A DNA stretch of 64,000 nucleotides from Thermatribacter velox (GCF_038396615.1 NZ_CP121689.1:1066001-1130000); one strand, 5' to 3'; counted from the stretch's first letter, positions 7,911-17,528 are shown. Program-made: numbers and translations. The notes: generated by a model not told the origin, from the letters alone.

Positions 7911-9208
7911 TCAAACGCTATACCCTTCCCCAGATGGGCCGAATCTGGAGCGATGAACACCGCTTTGAAGTGTGGATGAAGGTCGAAATGCTTGCCCTTG
8001 AAGCGTGGTGCGAGCTGGGTCTTTTCCCCAGAGAAATACTTGAAAAAGTGCGCAACCAAATATCATTTTCTTCCTCTCGCATGGAAGAAATTGAAGCCAG
8101 GACCCGACATGATGTTATCGCTTTCCTGACCACTCTTTCAGAAAGCATAGGCCCGGAAGCCCGTTTCCTGCACTTCGGTATGACCTCCTCCGATATGTTG
8201 GACACCGCCAACGCTTACTTGATGAAAGAATCCTGTGAACTCATTCTCAAAGACATAGACACTGTATTGGAAGCCATTAAAGATAAAGCTCTTACCTATC
8301 GCTACACTCTCATGATAGGAAGAACCCACGGGGTTCATGCCGAACCAACCACTTTTGGTCTCAAAATGGCTCTTTGGTATGCAGAAATGCAAAGAAACCG
8401 AACCAGAGTACAGCAAGCTAAAGAAACCATAAGTGTAGGAAAAATATCCGGAGCTGTCGGTAATTATGCTCATATCGATCCTCGAGTTGAAAAGTACGTA
8501 TGTGAAAAACTGGGACTTACTCCTGCTCCCGTATCCAGCCAGATAATCCAACGCGATCGATACGCTGAAGTAATCTGGTCCTTAGCAATGGTTGCCACCA
8601 GCCTTGAAAAATTCGCTACTGAATTACGCAATCTCCAGAGAACCGAAATAAGAGAAGTGGAAGAAGGCTTTGGAGCAGGACAAAAAGGCTCTTCAGCTAT
8701 GCCTCACAAAAAAAATCCTATTACAGGAGAACAGATATGTGGGCTAAGTAGAGTACTGCGAGGTAACTTGGTAACCAGCCTTGAAAACATCCCCTTATGG
8801 CACGAAAGAGATATTTCTCACTCTTCAGCAGAAAGAATCATTCTCCCTGACTCTTTCATACTCGCTGATTACCTGCTGAACACCTTTGCAAGGCTCCTTA
8901 ATAACCTGGTAGTTTACCCTCAAAATATGAAAAAAAACCTTGAAAAAAGCAGGGGTCTGGTCTTCTCAGAAAGAATATTGCTCGAACTTGTTAAAAGAGG
9001 ATTAACTCGGGAACAGGCTTACGAAGTGGTGCAGAAAGCAGCAATGCGAACCTGGGAAAACGAAAATTTGAGTTTTCAGGAAGCGCTCCAGGAAGAACCC
9101 GTCATTCAAAAACACTTCTCGCAAGAAGATTTGAAAAAAATGTTTAGCTATGACCACTTCATAAAACATGTGGATTATATATTCAAAAGAGTAGGTCTGG
9201 AGGAATAA
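7907..9208 (+). CDS. purB: Adenylosuccinate lyase
   Basis: PurB carries out two purine pathway steps: cleavage of SAICAR to AICAR and of adenylosuccinate to AMP, releasing fumarate. The protein of 433 residues has the fumarase/aspartase superfamily signature GSSAMPHKKNPI, the upstream TSSDMLDTANA segment and GRTHGVHAEPTTFGLK with the catalytic His. I choose the TTG at 7907 because AGGAGG sits 8 bases before it and the protein then begins IKRYTLPQMGRIWSDE, the normal PurB N-terminus; the longer open frame reaching back to 7811 has no ribosome-binding site. It is followed by purM after 2 bases. Confidence 0.97.
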   Translation: MIKRYTLPQMGRIWSDEHRFEVWMKVEMLALEAWCELGLFPREILEKVRNQISFSSSRMEEIEARTRHDVIAFLTTLSESIGPEARFLHFGMTSSDMLDTANAYLMKESCELILKDIDTVLEAIKDKALTYRYTLMIGRTHGVHAEPTTFGLKMALWYAEMQRNRTRVQQAKETISVGKISGAVGNYAHIDPRVEKYVCEKLGLTPAPVSSQIIQRDRYAEVIWSLAMVATSLEKFATELRNLQRTEIREVEEGFGAGQKGSSAMPHKKNPITGEQICGLSRVLRGNLVTSLENIPLWHERDISHSSAERIILPDSFILADYLLNTFARLLNNLVVYPQNMKKNLEKSRGLVFSERILLELVKRGLTREQAYEVVQKAAMRTWENENLSFQEALQEEPVIQKHFSQEDLKKMFSYDHFIKHVDYIFKRVGLEE

Positions 9209-9210
9209 AA

Positions 9211-10239
9211 ATGAGCCAGTGGAACTACAAAAAGGCAGGCGTGGACATTGAGCTTGCTGACAAATTTGTCAAAAAAATAGCTCATCGCGCCCAGATTTTG
9301 ATAAAATCAGAACAGGTAGTGGAAGGCATAGGTGGATTTGCTGGTGTCTTCCGCATACCCGACCACCCCAACCAGATGTGCATAGCCGCCACTTGTGACG
9401 GGGTAGGTACCAAACTGGAAATAGCCCAGAAAACTCGAAAAAACAGTACGGTAGGCATAGACCTGGTAGCAATGTGTGTTAACGACCTTCTTTGTGTAGG
9501 TGCAAAACCTCTTTTTTTTATGGACTACCTTGCCTGCGGAAAGCTTGAAATAGAAGTCCTGGAAGAAGTCATCGAAGGTATAGTGGAAGGCTGCAAAAGC
9601 GCGCACTGTGCTCTTCTGGGTGGAGAAACAGCCGAAATGCCTGATATGTACCGGGAAGGAGAGTACGATCTGGCCGGTTTCGCTATAGGGGAAGTGGCAG
9701 AGAAAAAAATTATAAATGGGAAGCTAATTGAACCAGGGGATATAGTAATTGGCCTTGCTTCTTCAGGCTTGCATAGCAACGGTTTTTCCTTGGTTCGTAA
9801 AATTCTGAAAGAAAATCACATAGACTACAACCAGGAATGGGAAGGCAAAACCTTGAGTTCGCTCCTTTTGGAACCTACCCGTATCTATGTGTCCCTGATT
9901 TTACCACTCCTTGAAAATTGTCCCCCCAAAGGCATTGCCCACATAACAGGAGGAGGCATCTTAGAAAATTTACCCCGCATCCTACCTCCTGACTGCGACG
10001 CCCGAATCGAGAAAGCAGCATACCCTGAGATGCCTATTTTCTCCTTCCTCCAAAAACTGGGAAACGTCCCTGAAAAAGAAATGTGGAGAGTCTTTAATAT
10101 GGGCATAGGCATGGTTATGATCTTCGATAAAACGCGGATAGATGAAGCTTTGGAAATTCTCTCTACTCGAGGCGAAAAAGCTTATTTGATAGGAGAAATA
10201 ATACCTGGGAACGGGAAGGTGATTTTAGTTGACAGATAA
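9211..10239 (+). CDS. purM: Phosphoribosylformylglycinamidine cyclo-ligase (AIR synthetase)
   Basis: PurM converts FGAM to AIR with ATP, the fifth step of purine synthesis. The 342-residue protein starts YKKAGVDIELADKFV and contains the family hallmarks CDGVGTKLEIA, the dimer-core DYLACGKL segment and LLGGETAEMPDMY. The glycine-rich HITGGGILENLPRILP near residue 250 and the C-terminal NMGIGMV are also standard. GGAGG precedes the ATG by 6 bases. Length is typical, and the gene overlaps purN by 11 bases. Confidence 0.97.
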   Translation: MSQWNYKKAGVDIELADKFVKKIAHRAQILIKSEQVVEGIGGFAGVFRIPDHPNQMCIAATCDGVGTKLEIAQKTRKNSTVGIDLVAMCVNDLLCVGAKPLFFMDYLACGKLEIEVLEEVIEGIVEGCKSAHCALLGGETAEMPDMYREGEYDLAGFAIGEVAEKKIINGKLIEPGDIVIGLASSGLHSNGFSLVRKILKENHIDYNQEWEGKTLSSLLLEPTRIYVSLILPLLENCPPKGIAHITGGGILENLPRILPPDCDARIEKAAYPEMPIFSFLQKLGNVPEKEMWRVFNMGIGMVMIFDKTRIDEALEILSTRGEKAYLIGEIIPGNGKVILVDR

Positions 10240-10846
10240 CCTTGGAAAAATAGTAGTTCTCGCTTCGGGTCGAGGCACTAATCTACAGGCTCTTATCGAT
10301 GCTTCAAAAGAAAACTATTTTAACGGATACATCTCTCTGGTAATCAGCGATAATCCCAGAGCCTACGCTCTGGAGAGAGCCCGGCTTGCCGGTATTCCAA
10401 CCGTGGTTCTCGACTATGCGTCATTTCCATCCAAGAAAGAATACGAAAAGAAGCTGCTTGCCGTTTTGCAAGAAGAAAACCCAGACCTTATCTGTCTTGC
10501 AGGTTATATGAGGATTCTTGGCAAAGAAATAATTAAAAGCTTTCCGCACAAAATCATGAACATCCATCCTTCTCTCTTGCCGGCTTTCCCGGGCTTAGAA
10601 GCCCAGAAGCAGGCTGTAGAATATGGAGTCAAAGTCAGTGGTTGCACAGTACACTTTGTTGATGAAGGAATGGACACGGGACCGATAATTCTTCAGGAAT
10701 GCTGTCCAGTCGAAGACTACGATACACCAGAAAGCCTTGCAGAAAGAATTCTCCAGCATGAACATCGCATTTACAAAGAAGCAGTAAAGCTTTTCCTGGA
10801 AGGAAGATTAGAGGTCAAGGGCAGAAAAGTTCTCCGAAAGAGGTGA
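10229..10846 (+). CDS. purN: Phosphoribosylglycinamide formyltransferase (10-formyl-THF dependent)
   Basis: PurN transfers the formyl group from 10-formyltetrahydrofolate to GAR. The 205-residue protein begins VVLASGRGTNLQALID, the GAR-binding loop, and holds the catalytic segment MNIHPSLLPAFPGLEAQKQAVEYGVKVSGCTVHFVDEGMDTGPII, which includes the Asn-His-Asp triad (Asn in MNIHPSLLPAF, His in CTVHFVDEGMDTGP and its Asp). The start is a TTG inside the purM end with GGAAGGTG upstream. It overlaps purD at GTGA, so the purB-M-N-D genes appear to be one transcript. Confidence 0.96.
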   Translation: MTDNLGKIVVLASGRGTNLQALIDASKENYFNGYISLVISDNPRAYALERARLAGIPTVVLDYASFPSKKEYEKKLLAVLQEENPDLICLAGYMRILGKEIIKSFPHKIMNIHPSLLPAFPGLEAQKQAVEYGVKVSGCTVHFVDEGMDTGPIILQECCPVEDYDTPESLAERILQHEHRIYKEAVKLFLEGRLEVKGRKVLRKR

Positions 10847-12144
10847 AAATGACCTTGAAGGTAATGATTATAGGTAGTGGAGGAAGAGAGCACTGCATAG
10901 CCTGGAAAGTAAAGCAAAACAAAGATGTTGACAGAATTTTTTGCGTACCTGGCAATGGTGGAATGAGTGAAATAGGCGAATGTGCGACCCTTTCTTCGTT
11001 TGACGATATGCTTGCTTTTGCAAAAGAGCAGGAAATAGACCTGGTCTTAGTGGGGCCAGAAGCACCTCTGGCACAGGGCATAGTGGACTTTTTTCGTGGA
11101 AGCGGCATCAAAATTGTTGGTCCCACCCAAAAAGCAGCAATGCTTGAATCCAGTAAGGTTTTTGCCAAAAACTTTATGGAAAAATATTCCATACCCACTG
11201 CACCTTTCCGAGTTTTTGATAATTACCAACAGGCAATAGAATATTTTCAGTACCTTCATAACTATCCCGCGGTTATCAAGGCCGACGGCCTTGCCTCGGG
11301 AAAGGGCGTCAGCATCGTCAATGACTTTGGTGAAGCTAAAAACACGCTCTGGGAACTGATGATTCAGAAAAAATTTGGGGACGCCGGGACAAGGGTAGTT
11401 GTTGAAGATTTTCTGGAAGGAGAAGAAGTTACGGTAATGGCTGTTTACGACGGCAAAACATATCTCCGCCTTCCAATTTCTCAAGATCATAAAAAAGTGG
11501 GAGAAGGGGAAACGGGACCTAACACTGGGGGCATGGGTGCTTACTCGCCTGTACCCAGCGTGGAAGAAACTCTGCTTCAACAAATAGAGCGAGAAATTTT
11601 CCAGCCCCTGGTAGAAGGCATCCAGAAAGAAAAACTTGATTACCGAGGAATCATCTATGCGGGTTTGCTGATAGACGCCAGAAAAAGGCCTTTTGTGCTC
11701 GAGTTTAATGTACGGCTGGGAGACCCAGAAACCCAGGTAGTTCTGCCCCGCATTGCCAATGACTGGATAGAAATACAAACCGCAATTATCGACCAAAAGT
11801 TGCACCATTTAAAAATCAAAGAAGATAAAAGAGCAGCACTCTGTGTGGTTCTGGCCAGCAAAGGTTATCCTGGAAATTACGAGACTGGAAAAATCATCAG
11901 TGGGCTCGAGGCCTTTCAAAATCTGCCTGAAGACGATGTGCTTGTCTTCCACGCTGGGACCACCAAAAAAGACAGTCTCTTCCTTACCTCGGGTGGGAGA
12001 GTGCTTAACGTTTGTGGTCGAGGCAAAACAATGGAAGAAGCTGCTCTCAAAGCCTATCAAGCAGTCAAAAGAATCCATTTTGAAGATATGTATTATCGAA
12101 AAGATATTGGGTGGAGAGCACTCAAGAAAACCGTAACTCAATAA
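10843..12144 (+). CDS. purD: Phosphoribosylamine--glycine ligase (GAR synthetase)
   Basis: PurD joins phosphoribosylamine and glycine with ATP. The 433-residue ATP-grasp protein has VMIIGSGGREHCIAWK at the N-terminus, the KADGLASGKGV phosphate-binding loop near residue 145, the EGEEVTVMAVYDGK segment and the metal-binding EFNVRLGDPETQVVLPR motif. Two starts are possible: GTG at 10843, overlapping the purN stop, and ATG at 10849, which is placed suitably after GAGGTG. The second is the more usual length. It is the last purine gene here and is followed by a strong terminator; purE lies separately at 47478. Confidence 0.97.
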   Translation: MKMTLKVMIIGSGGREHCIAWKVKQNKDVDRIFCVPGNGGMSEIGECATLSSFDDMLAFAKEQEIDLVLVGPEAPLAQGIVDFFRGSGIKIVGPTQKAAMLESSKVFAKNFMEKYSIPTAPFRVFDNYQQAIEYFQYLHNYPAVIKADGLASGKGVSIVNDFGEAKNTLWELMIQKKFGDAGTRVVVEDFLEGEEVTVMAVYDGKTYLRLPISQDHKKVGEGETGPNTGGMGAYSPVPSVEETLLQQIEREIFQPLVEGIQKEKLDYRGIIYAGLLIDARKRPFVLEFNVRLGDPETQVVLPRIANDWIEIQTAIIDQKLHHLKIKEDKRAALCVVLASKGYPGNYETGKIISGLEAFQNLPEDDVLVFHAGTTKKDSLFLTSGGRVLNVCGRGKTMEEAALKAYQAVKRIHFEDMYYRKDIGWRALKKTVTQ

Positions 12145-12172
12145 AAAAGCGGGGGTTAACCCCCGCTTTTTT
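12143..12172. terminator. Bidirectional intrinsic terminator between purD and a convergent gene
   Basis: A perfect 30-base palindrome: A6-GCGGGGGTT and its mirror ending in T6. The stem core is 9 bp (GCGGGGGTT/AACCCCCGC), and the A/T runs give a U-tract on both strands. It overlaps the purD stop and lies 38 bases from the end of the convergent radical SAM gene, so it serves both operons. Confidence 0.92.
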
Positions 12173-12210
12173 ATTGAGAAGCTCCGCCTCAGCAAAATTA
12201 ACCTATTAAC

Positions 12211-13662
12211 TCAGACTCTTACTTTTTCCTTCTTTTCTTTTTCTTTCATGGCTTCTTCTTGAAGCTTGCGCAAATATTCCTGCCGCTCAGTCTTGTAATC
12301 TTTGTAATAAATGGTTCCTTTGTATTCAGTCTCCCATATTTCGTCAGCCAGTTTCTTGAAGGCTTGAGCATAAGCATCTACGTCATCTTTCAGAGTAGTA
12401 ATTAAGCTCTCCGCACCTTCGTGGCTGGGACGCGCACCGTATTTTTCTACCACTTCACGTAAAACTTCAGGAACATCAATTAGCATGCAAGGACGCATCA
12501 AATTATTATCATAAGGTTGTCTTTCCTGAATAGCCCGGAAAAATGGAGAAGATATGACTTCCTTAAGAGATTTATCCTTAATGTTGTCAACGGTGAAATG
12601 GCAAAAGACACAAGGCTCCACATCACCAGAGTTGTTAATATGAAAGTATCTTCTACCTCCAGCTATGCAGCCACCAACATAGGGACCATCATTCCAGAAA
12701 TCCCCAATAAATATTGGTTTCTCATAGCGCAACTTATGTACCTGCTTTCTGAGGTGAAGTCTTTGCTCCGGAGTAGGCATAAGAGAAACATCCGGCTTCT
12801 TACCAACTGGCACATACGTGAAATACCAACCAAAAGAACACCCCTTATCGATGAGGAAATCCATGAATTCATCGCTGGAAACCAGTTCGGTGTTGTGACG
12901 CGTTGCAGTAATGGAGAAACCAAAAATAACTCCTTCGTCCCTGAGCGCTTCCATAGCTTGCATAATCTTTTTGAAAGTTCCCTTTCCTCTACGCGCATCG
13001 GTTTCTTCCTCGTACCCCTCTACACTGATTGCTGGATAGACATTCCCCATTTGAGCCAGCTTTTTAGCCATGGCACGGTCAATTAGAGTTCCATTGGTAT
13101 AAATCTGGAACGATATATCGTTGTGTTTTTCAAAAAGATCCAGATGCTCTTTCCTTATAAACGGCTCTCCACCAGAGATAGTCAGGAAATGCATGCCCAT
13201 TTCTTTGGCTTCGGTAAAAATACGATCCAAAAGCTCTACGGGCATATCGCTTTCCTTGCGGTACTCGCCTGCATAGCAACCATAACAGTTCAAATTACAA
13301 CGCATGGTGGGGCTAACCACGAAAAAGAACGGAACCTGACAACCCAGTTCTTTTTCCAGTTTCTGACGTTTAGGCACACCAAGCAGGATGCTTTTAACTA
13401 TAAGGTTAACCATTAGCTTTTCCCGAACATTGGGATGGGTTTCTTGAAGCACCCTTCTGGCAAGAACTATTTGAGGTCTTTTTTCCTCAAACATGCGGCG
13501 AAGCCCTGCAATTTGATCCCGGTAATAGGGAATGGGCGTCAATTTTTCAGCAAGATAAGTGAGTTTAATTATGGTCTCATCTGAAACATTACGCAAAGAG
13601 TTGACTATTAGTTTTACCACCTGTTCTGTGGTAAAAGCCTTAATAGAATCAAAATAACTCAT
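12211..13662 (-). CDS. Radical SAM protein with SPASM-like C-terminus
   Basis: The radical SAM cluster motif CxxxCxxC is at Cys122, Cys126 and Cys129 (MRCNLNCYGCY), followed by the SAM-binding ISGGEP and the VEG strand. The C-terminal third has further cysteines (GGCIAGGRRYFHINNSGDVEPCVFCHF, then MRPCMLIDVP), which suggests an auxiliary cluster of SPASM or twitch type. An about 110-residue helical N-terminal extension precedes the barrel. I choose ATG at 13662, which has GGGAGGTGG 8 bases upstream, over the longer open frame from 13683. This group is related to PqqE/heme-d1-type enzymes; the substrate is unknown. It is monocistronic and convergent with the purine operon. Confidence 0.85.
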   Translation of the reverse strand: MSYFDSIKAFTTEQVVKLIVNSLRNVSDETIIKLTYLAEKLTPIPYYRDQIAGLRRMFEEKRPQIVLARRVLQETHPNVREKLMVNLIVKSILLGVPKRQKLEKELGCQVPFFFVVSPTMRCNLNCYGCYAGEYRKESDMPVELLDRIFTEAKEMGMHFLTISGGEPFIRKEHLDLFEKHNDISFQIYTNGTLIDRAMAKKLAQMGNVYPAISVEGYEEETDARRGKGTFKKIMQAMEALRDEGVIFGFSITATRHNTELVSSDEFMDFLIDKGCSFGWYFTYVPVGKKPDVSLMPTPEQRLHLRKQVHKLRYEKPIFIGDFWNDGPYVGGCIAGGRRYFHINNSGDVEPCVFCHFTVDNIKDKSLKEVISSPFFRAIQERQPYDNNLMRPCMLIDVPEVLREVVEKYGARPSHEGAESLITTLKDDVDAYAQAFKKLADEIWETEYKGTIYYKDYKTERQEYLRKLQEEAMKEKEKKEKVRV

Positions 13663-13726
13663 ATATAAAACCACCTCCCGCAAATATCCAGGCTATTATA
13701 CCATAGACCCCCCGTGGGTGGTCAAG

Positions 13727-14317
13727 TTAAGAAGCCTGGCGTAACAAATCGTACATCTTCTTCACTTCTTTGATATCCAACCAGGTCAGGTATCTTGGAG
13801 AACCAGGTGCTCGTGAATTATACCGCAGAAGGAAACTGGGGTGAAACATAGGGAAAACCTTCTTGCCACCCCTCCAGTCATACCACTGACCACGCAATTT
13901 ACTGATGGGCAACTTCGTATCAAGCAAATAAGAAGCAGCAACACTACCCAGAGCAACTATGATTGAGGGGTTTATAATCGCAATCTGGGCTTCAAGAAAA
14001 GGAAAGCAAGCCTCTATCTCCTGAAGGGTAGGATTGCGATTCCCAGGCGGCCTGCACTTAACCATATTAGCAATATACACTTCTTCTCTGGTAAGATTCA
14101 CTGATTGAATTATCCTGGTCAACAACTGGCCAGCCTTGCCCACAAAAGGACGACCAGTACGGTCTTCTTCCTCTCCAGGAGCTTCTCCAATAAACATCAG
14201 CAAGGCGTCCGGGTTGCCTTCTCCAAAAACGGTTTGAGTGCGTTGCTCAGCCAGTGGACACCGGAAACATCTTTTGACTTCTTCACGGATTTCTGCCAGC
14301 AAATCTTCTTTCCTCAC
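13727..14317 (-). CDS. Uracil-DNA glycosylase, Fe-S type (family 4)
   Basis: This 196-residue protein removes uracil from deaminated DNA, a repair role that is especially important at high temperature. The four Fe-S cysteines are visible ([10 protein letters not shown] near residue 17, then CRPPGNRNP and CFPFLEAQ). The active-site motif [23 protein letters not shown] lies near residue 43 and the second motif is [11 protein letters not shown]. The start is a GTG with only a weak ribosome-binding site, so the exact N-terminus is uncertain by a few residues. It stands alone between the radical SAM and metallophosphoesterase genes on the same strand. Confidence 0.92.
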   Translation of the reverse strand: MRKEDLLAEIREEVKRCFRCPLAEQRTQTVFGEGNPDALLMFIGEAPGEEEDRTGRPFVGKAGQLLTRIIQSVNLTREEVYIANMVKCRPPGNRNPTLQEIEACFPFLEAQIAIINPSIIVALGSVAASYLLDTKLPISKLRGQWYDWRGGKKVFPMFHPSFLLRYNSRAPGSPRYLTWLDIKEVKKMYDLLRQAS

Positions 14318-14445
14318 CGTACCAAAAAAAACAACTACTGCTTCATTAGTTCACTTTTTCATTGTAACACAAGAAAAAGAGCCTGAAATAGGAGCACAAA
14401 TTAGCAACTCAGGTAATTCTAAAAGCGACTTAGCACCGAAAAATT

Positions 14446-15090
14446 TCAACCACCAGTTGCAGAGGGTATTTCTATTTCCAAAACCCGATAATTGTAGCAG
14501 TTAATCACCAAAGTTTCATAAAAAAGGTCTTGCAGGCTTTGCCTACGATCGTAAAGGTGCACATGACCATGCAGATGGTATTTAGGGCGATATTTCCTTA
14601 TAATATGGGTAAAAATCGAAAAACCTTTGTGTACAGCATCCTGTCCTTCATGCATGCCCCGAGGGGGTGCATGGGTTACCAAAACGTCAAGGTAGCGACC
14701 AAAACGTACCCTGTTCCAGAACAATTTTGGCAGCAAGCGCAGATACTTAAAATACATGTCTCTCTCCGAATATTGATGCAAGTTACCATTATACCAGGGA
14801 GACCCTTCCAAACCAGCAAATATACAACCACGATAGATTACGGTCTGCTCGTCCAGATTAACACCTCCCGCCAGGGATCGTTTGCCGCCAGAAGGGTCGT
14901 GATTACCATGTACAAAAAACAGCGGGACATTCAAAGAGGAAACTATAAAATCAAGATAATATTCTGGCAAATCCCCACAAGAAATCACACAATCAATGTC
15001 ACTGAAGCGCTCACGAAGAGAAACGCTATAAATGCGAGGATCCACTCTATCACTAACAGCCAGCACTCTTAAGGAACCACGAGTATCCAT
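14446..15090 (-). CDS. Calcineurin-like metallophosphoesterase
   Basis: A protein of about 215 residues with the metal-binding order of this superfamily: VSDRVDP (atypical first block), CGDLPEYY, the GNHD motif in FVHGNHDPSG, THAPPRGMHEG and the final HGHVH. The first block is unusual because the canonical DxH is replaced (SDRVDP), so one metal site may differ. I place the start at ATG 15090, which follows a good promoter by about 7 bases and would give a leaderless mRNA; ATG 15144 upstream has no ribosome-binding site. The substrate (phosphoester or nucleotide) is unknown. Confidence 0.75.
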   Translation of the reverse strand: MDTRGSLRVLAVSDRVDPRIYSVSLRERFSDIDCVISCGDLPEYYLDFIVSSLNVPLFFVHGNHDPSGGKRSLAGGVNLDEQTVIYRGCIFAGLEGSPWYNGNLHQYSERDMYFKYLRLLPKLFWNRVRFGRYLDVLVTHAPPRGMHEGQDAVHKGFSIFTHIIRKYRPKYHLHGHVHLYDRRQSLQDLFYETLVINCYNYRVLEIEIPSATGG

Positions 15091-15097
15091 GAGATTT

Positions 15098-15126
15098 ATT
15101 TTATTAAAAATAAGCGGGAATTCCAA
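15098..15126 (-). promoter_or_regulatory. Promoter placed directly before the metallophosphoesterase ATG
   Basis: On the minus strand TTGGAA (15121-15126) and TAAAAT (15098-15103) have a 17-base spacer. Only 7 bases separate the -10 from ATG 15090, so transcription would begin at or next to the start codon, consistent with the absence of a Shine-Dalgarno sequence. Confidence 0.5.
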
Positions 15127-15276
15127 TTTTTTGAAAATTGACATATAATCGTCCGCGGATGGCTAAAACATATGGTGGGAGAGAAATAAAATCCACGCAT
15201 TACGTGTTTTTATTTTTGGCAAATCCTGTAAATCGCATCCCAGGATTCCGAATTGGACTAAATTTTCATTAGTTAA

Positions 15277-16854
15277 ATGGGAGGAAAAACAGAAATTATG
15301 AAAGGAGAATACGGAGTAGTTGATAATCTCTCCAAATTGTTTGAAGTTTTACCGGGTCATATCCGCTCGGTAATTGAAGAACAGGAAAATTGCGATGACC
15401 TGATAGAAATAATTATGGACCTGGGTAGACCCTTAGAGGCCAGGTTCAGTAAGGGGTTCGTTGTTTTCCAAGACTATGTGACCACTCGAGAAGACCTCGA
15501 CTACGTAGTACAGAGGGTAGGCTCTTTTACCAAAGATAATCGGGCAGGAATTGAAAGGACATTGCACCGGATATCCTGCATCAGAAACCGTTTGGGAGAT
15601 ATTATTGGCCTCACTTTACGAGTTGGAAGAGCAGTGTATGGGACTATAGATATTATTCGCGATGTGGTTGTATCAGGCAAGAACATTTTGCTTCTTGGCC
15701 CACCAGGTGTTGGAAAAACCACCAAACTAAGAGAAATAGCTCGGGTGTTGAGCGATGAATTTCAAAAAAGAGTGGTGATAGTAGATACTTCAAACGAGAT
15801 AGCTGGAGATGGAGATATTCCTCATCCCGCTATAGGAAGAGCAAGGCGAATGCAGGTCTCTTCGCCAGAGAGACAACACGATGTCATGATTGAAGCAGTA
15901 GAAAACCATATGCCAGAGATTATCATCGTGGATGAAATTGGCAGAGAGGAAGAAGCCAGAGCGTGCAGAACCATTGCCGAGCGGGGAGTGCAACTCATTG
16001 CCACTGCCCATGGTAACACTTTGAAAAACCTTCTACTGAACCCCACACTGAGCGACCTGGTAGGTGGTGTGCAATCTGTCATTCTGAGCGACGAAGAAGC
16101 CAAAAGAAGAGGTACCCAAAAAGCCATACTGGAGCGCAAAGCTATCCCTACTTTTGATGTGGTAATTGAGCTTCGTGACCGTGACACGCTGGGAATCTAT
16201 CACAACACAGCCCAGGCCGTAGACCTTTTGTTACGAGGGTATGATCCTAAACCGGAAATACGAGTGAAAACCGAAAAGGGCACTATAGAGGTCTTGAAGC
16301 AAGAAGAAACTTCGGAGCAAGAAGTATTCGCAGCACAGGCAGTGGAAGAGGTTTTATCCCCAGAGTTGACAAAAACAAAGTTTCTGAGAGTTTACTTGTT
16401 TGCGGTTAGTAAAAATTATGTACAGAGAGCCATCAACCAGTTAAAAATTCCTCTTGAAGTAGTGGAAGACTTGAATTCAGCCGACATCCTTTTGACTTTA
16501 AAAAGCCGTTACCGAAAAGGCACCAGCAAAATCAAAGAAGCGGAAAAACGTGGTATACCCATTCACGTCATAAGAAGCAACACTTACGTCCAGGTACAAA
16601 AGTTTGTGAGGGAACTTTTCGGTTACGAAGAACCCATGTCCGACAATGCTGGAGTTTTAGAAGCTGAAAAAGCTGTTCATCGAGTCCTGAAACAGGGAGA
16701 ACCAGCCGAGCTTCCTCCGTCTAATGCTTATGTTCGCAGACTGCAGCACCGCATCGCCGAAAAATACAATTTATTTTCACAAAGCATAGGAGAAGAACCT
16801 TTTCGCAGAGTAATTATATATCCACGCAGTCTGAACGAGCAAAACACAAACTGA
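15277..16854 (+). CDS. R3H-domain AAA ATPase (SpoIIIAA/Ycf45-like)
   Basis: A 525-residue cytoplasmic ATPase. The Walker A is GPPGVGKTT (near residue 143), Walker B is IIIVDEIGR, and the central domain resembles the sporulation protein SpoIIIAA and plastid Ycf45. The last 80 residues form an R3H-like single-stranded nucleic-acid-binding domain (YVRRLQHRIAEKYNLFSQSIGEEPFRRVIIYPR, with the R-x3-H pair). The ATG at 15277 contains the only GGAGG within its own first codons; an alternative ATG at 15298 would place this 13 bases upstream, so the start is uncertain. It begins an operon with tmk, darA, holB and ricT. Its biological role is unknown. Confidence 0.85.
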   Translation: MGGKTEIMKGEYGVVDNLSKLFEVLPGHIRSVIEEQENCDDLIEIIMDLGRPLEARFSKGFVVFQDYVTTREDLDYVVQRVGSFTKDNRAGIERTLHRISCIRNRLGDIIGLTLRVGRAVYGTIDIIRDVVVSGKNILLLGPPGVGKTTKLREIARVLSDEFQKRVVIVDTSNEIAGDGDIPHPAIGRARRMQVSSPERQHDVMIEAVENHMPEIIIVDEIGREEEARACRTIAERGVQLIATAHGNTLKNLLLNPTLSDLVGGVQSVILSDEEAKRRGTQKAILERKAIPTFDVVIELRDRDTLGIYHNTAQAVDLLLRGYDPKPEIRVKTEKGTIEVLKQEETSEQEVFAAQAVEEVLSPELTKTKFLRVYLFAVSKNYVQRAINQLKIPLEVVEDLNSADILLTLKSRYRKGTSKIKEAEKRGIPIHVIRSNTYVQVQKFVRELFGYEEPMSDNAGVLEAEKAVHRVLKQGEPAELPPSNAYVRRLQHRIAEKYNLFSQSIGEEPFRRVIIYPRSLNEQNTN

Positions 16855-16859
16855 AACCA

Positions 16860-17528
16860 ATGCAAAAAGTAGATAAAGGGGTTTTTATAACTTTTGAAGG
16901 TATCGAGGGAAGTGGCAAATCTACTCATGCCAGGAAACTCTTTGAACACCTGAGGAGTAGGGGCTACCCTTGCATTTTTACCCAGGAACCAGGGGGCACT
17001 CCTTTGGGAGAAAAAATAAGATCTATTCTCTTGAATCCGGAAAGTGGAGATATAGATGCATTTACCGAAGTCCTGCTTTTCGAAGCTTCGAGAAGAGAAC
17101 ACATAACTAAAATTATCCACCCAGCCTTAAAAAAGGGTGAAATAGTGATTTGCGTGCGTTTTAGCGATTCTACATTGGCATACCAGGGGTATGGCAGAAA
17201 AATTCCACTGGATACTATAAATTACCTGAATAAACTGGTTACAGAAAACTTGCAACCTGACCTTACCTTTCTCCTTGATGTGACACCAGAGGTTGGTCTC
17301 CGCAGGGCTTTTGCGCATACGCCTCGCGAGGAAATACGTTTTGAAAAAGAGTTTGAAAAGAAAGAAAATCTCCTGCACGAAATTAGAGAGGGTTTTTTGG
17401 AGCTGGCCAGGAAAAACCCTCATCGAATAAAAGTTATAAATTCCTGCAGACCGAAAGAGAAAGTTTTCGAGGACATAAGAAAAGAGGTTGAAAGCCTCCT
17501 AAAGCAAAAAGTGAGTGACTCGAGATGA
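16860..17528 (+). CDS. tmk: Thymidylate kinase
   Basis: Tmk phosphorylates dTMP to dTDP. The protein of 222 residues has the P-loop FEGIEGSGKSTHARKL, the TQEPGGTPLGEKIR thymidylate-binding segment (the DR/E-type motif) and the DSTLAYQGYGR motif containing the conserved Gln-Gly. The LID region is REEIRFEKEFEKKENLLHEIREGFLELA. The ATG has no clear Shine-Dalgarno, and it lies only 5 bases after the R3H ATPase stop, so coupling is likely. Its last codons overlap darA by ATGA. Confidence 0.95.
   Translation: MQKVDKGVFITFEGIEGSGKSTHARKLFEHLRSRGYPCIFTQEPGGTPLGEKIRSILLNPESGDIDAFTEVLLFEASRREHITKIIHPALKKGEIVICVRFSDSTLAYQGYGRKIPLDTINYLNKLVTENLQPDLTFLLDVTPEVGLRRAFAHTPREEIRFEKEFEKKENLLHEIREGFLELARKNPHRIKVINSCRPKEKVFEDIRKEVESLLKQKVSDSR

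Noticed and set aside
12143-12172. A protein-binding operator at the purD end palindrome
   Set aside because: The perfect palindrome has A6 and T6 flanks and sits between convergent genes, so it is explained as a bidirectional terminator.
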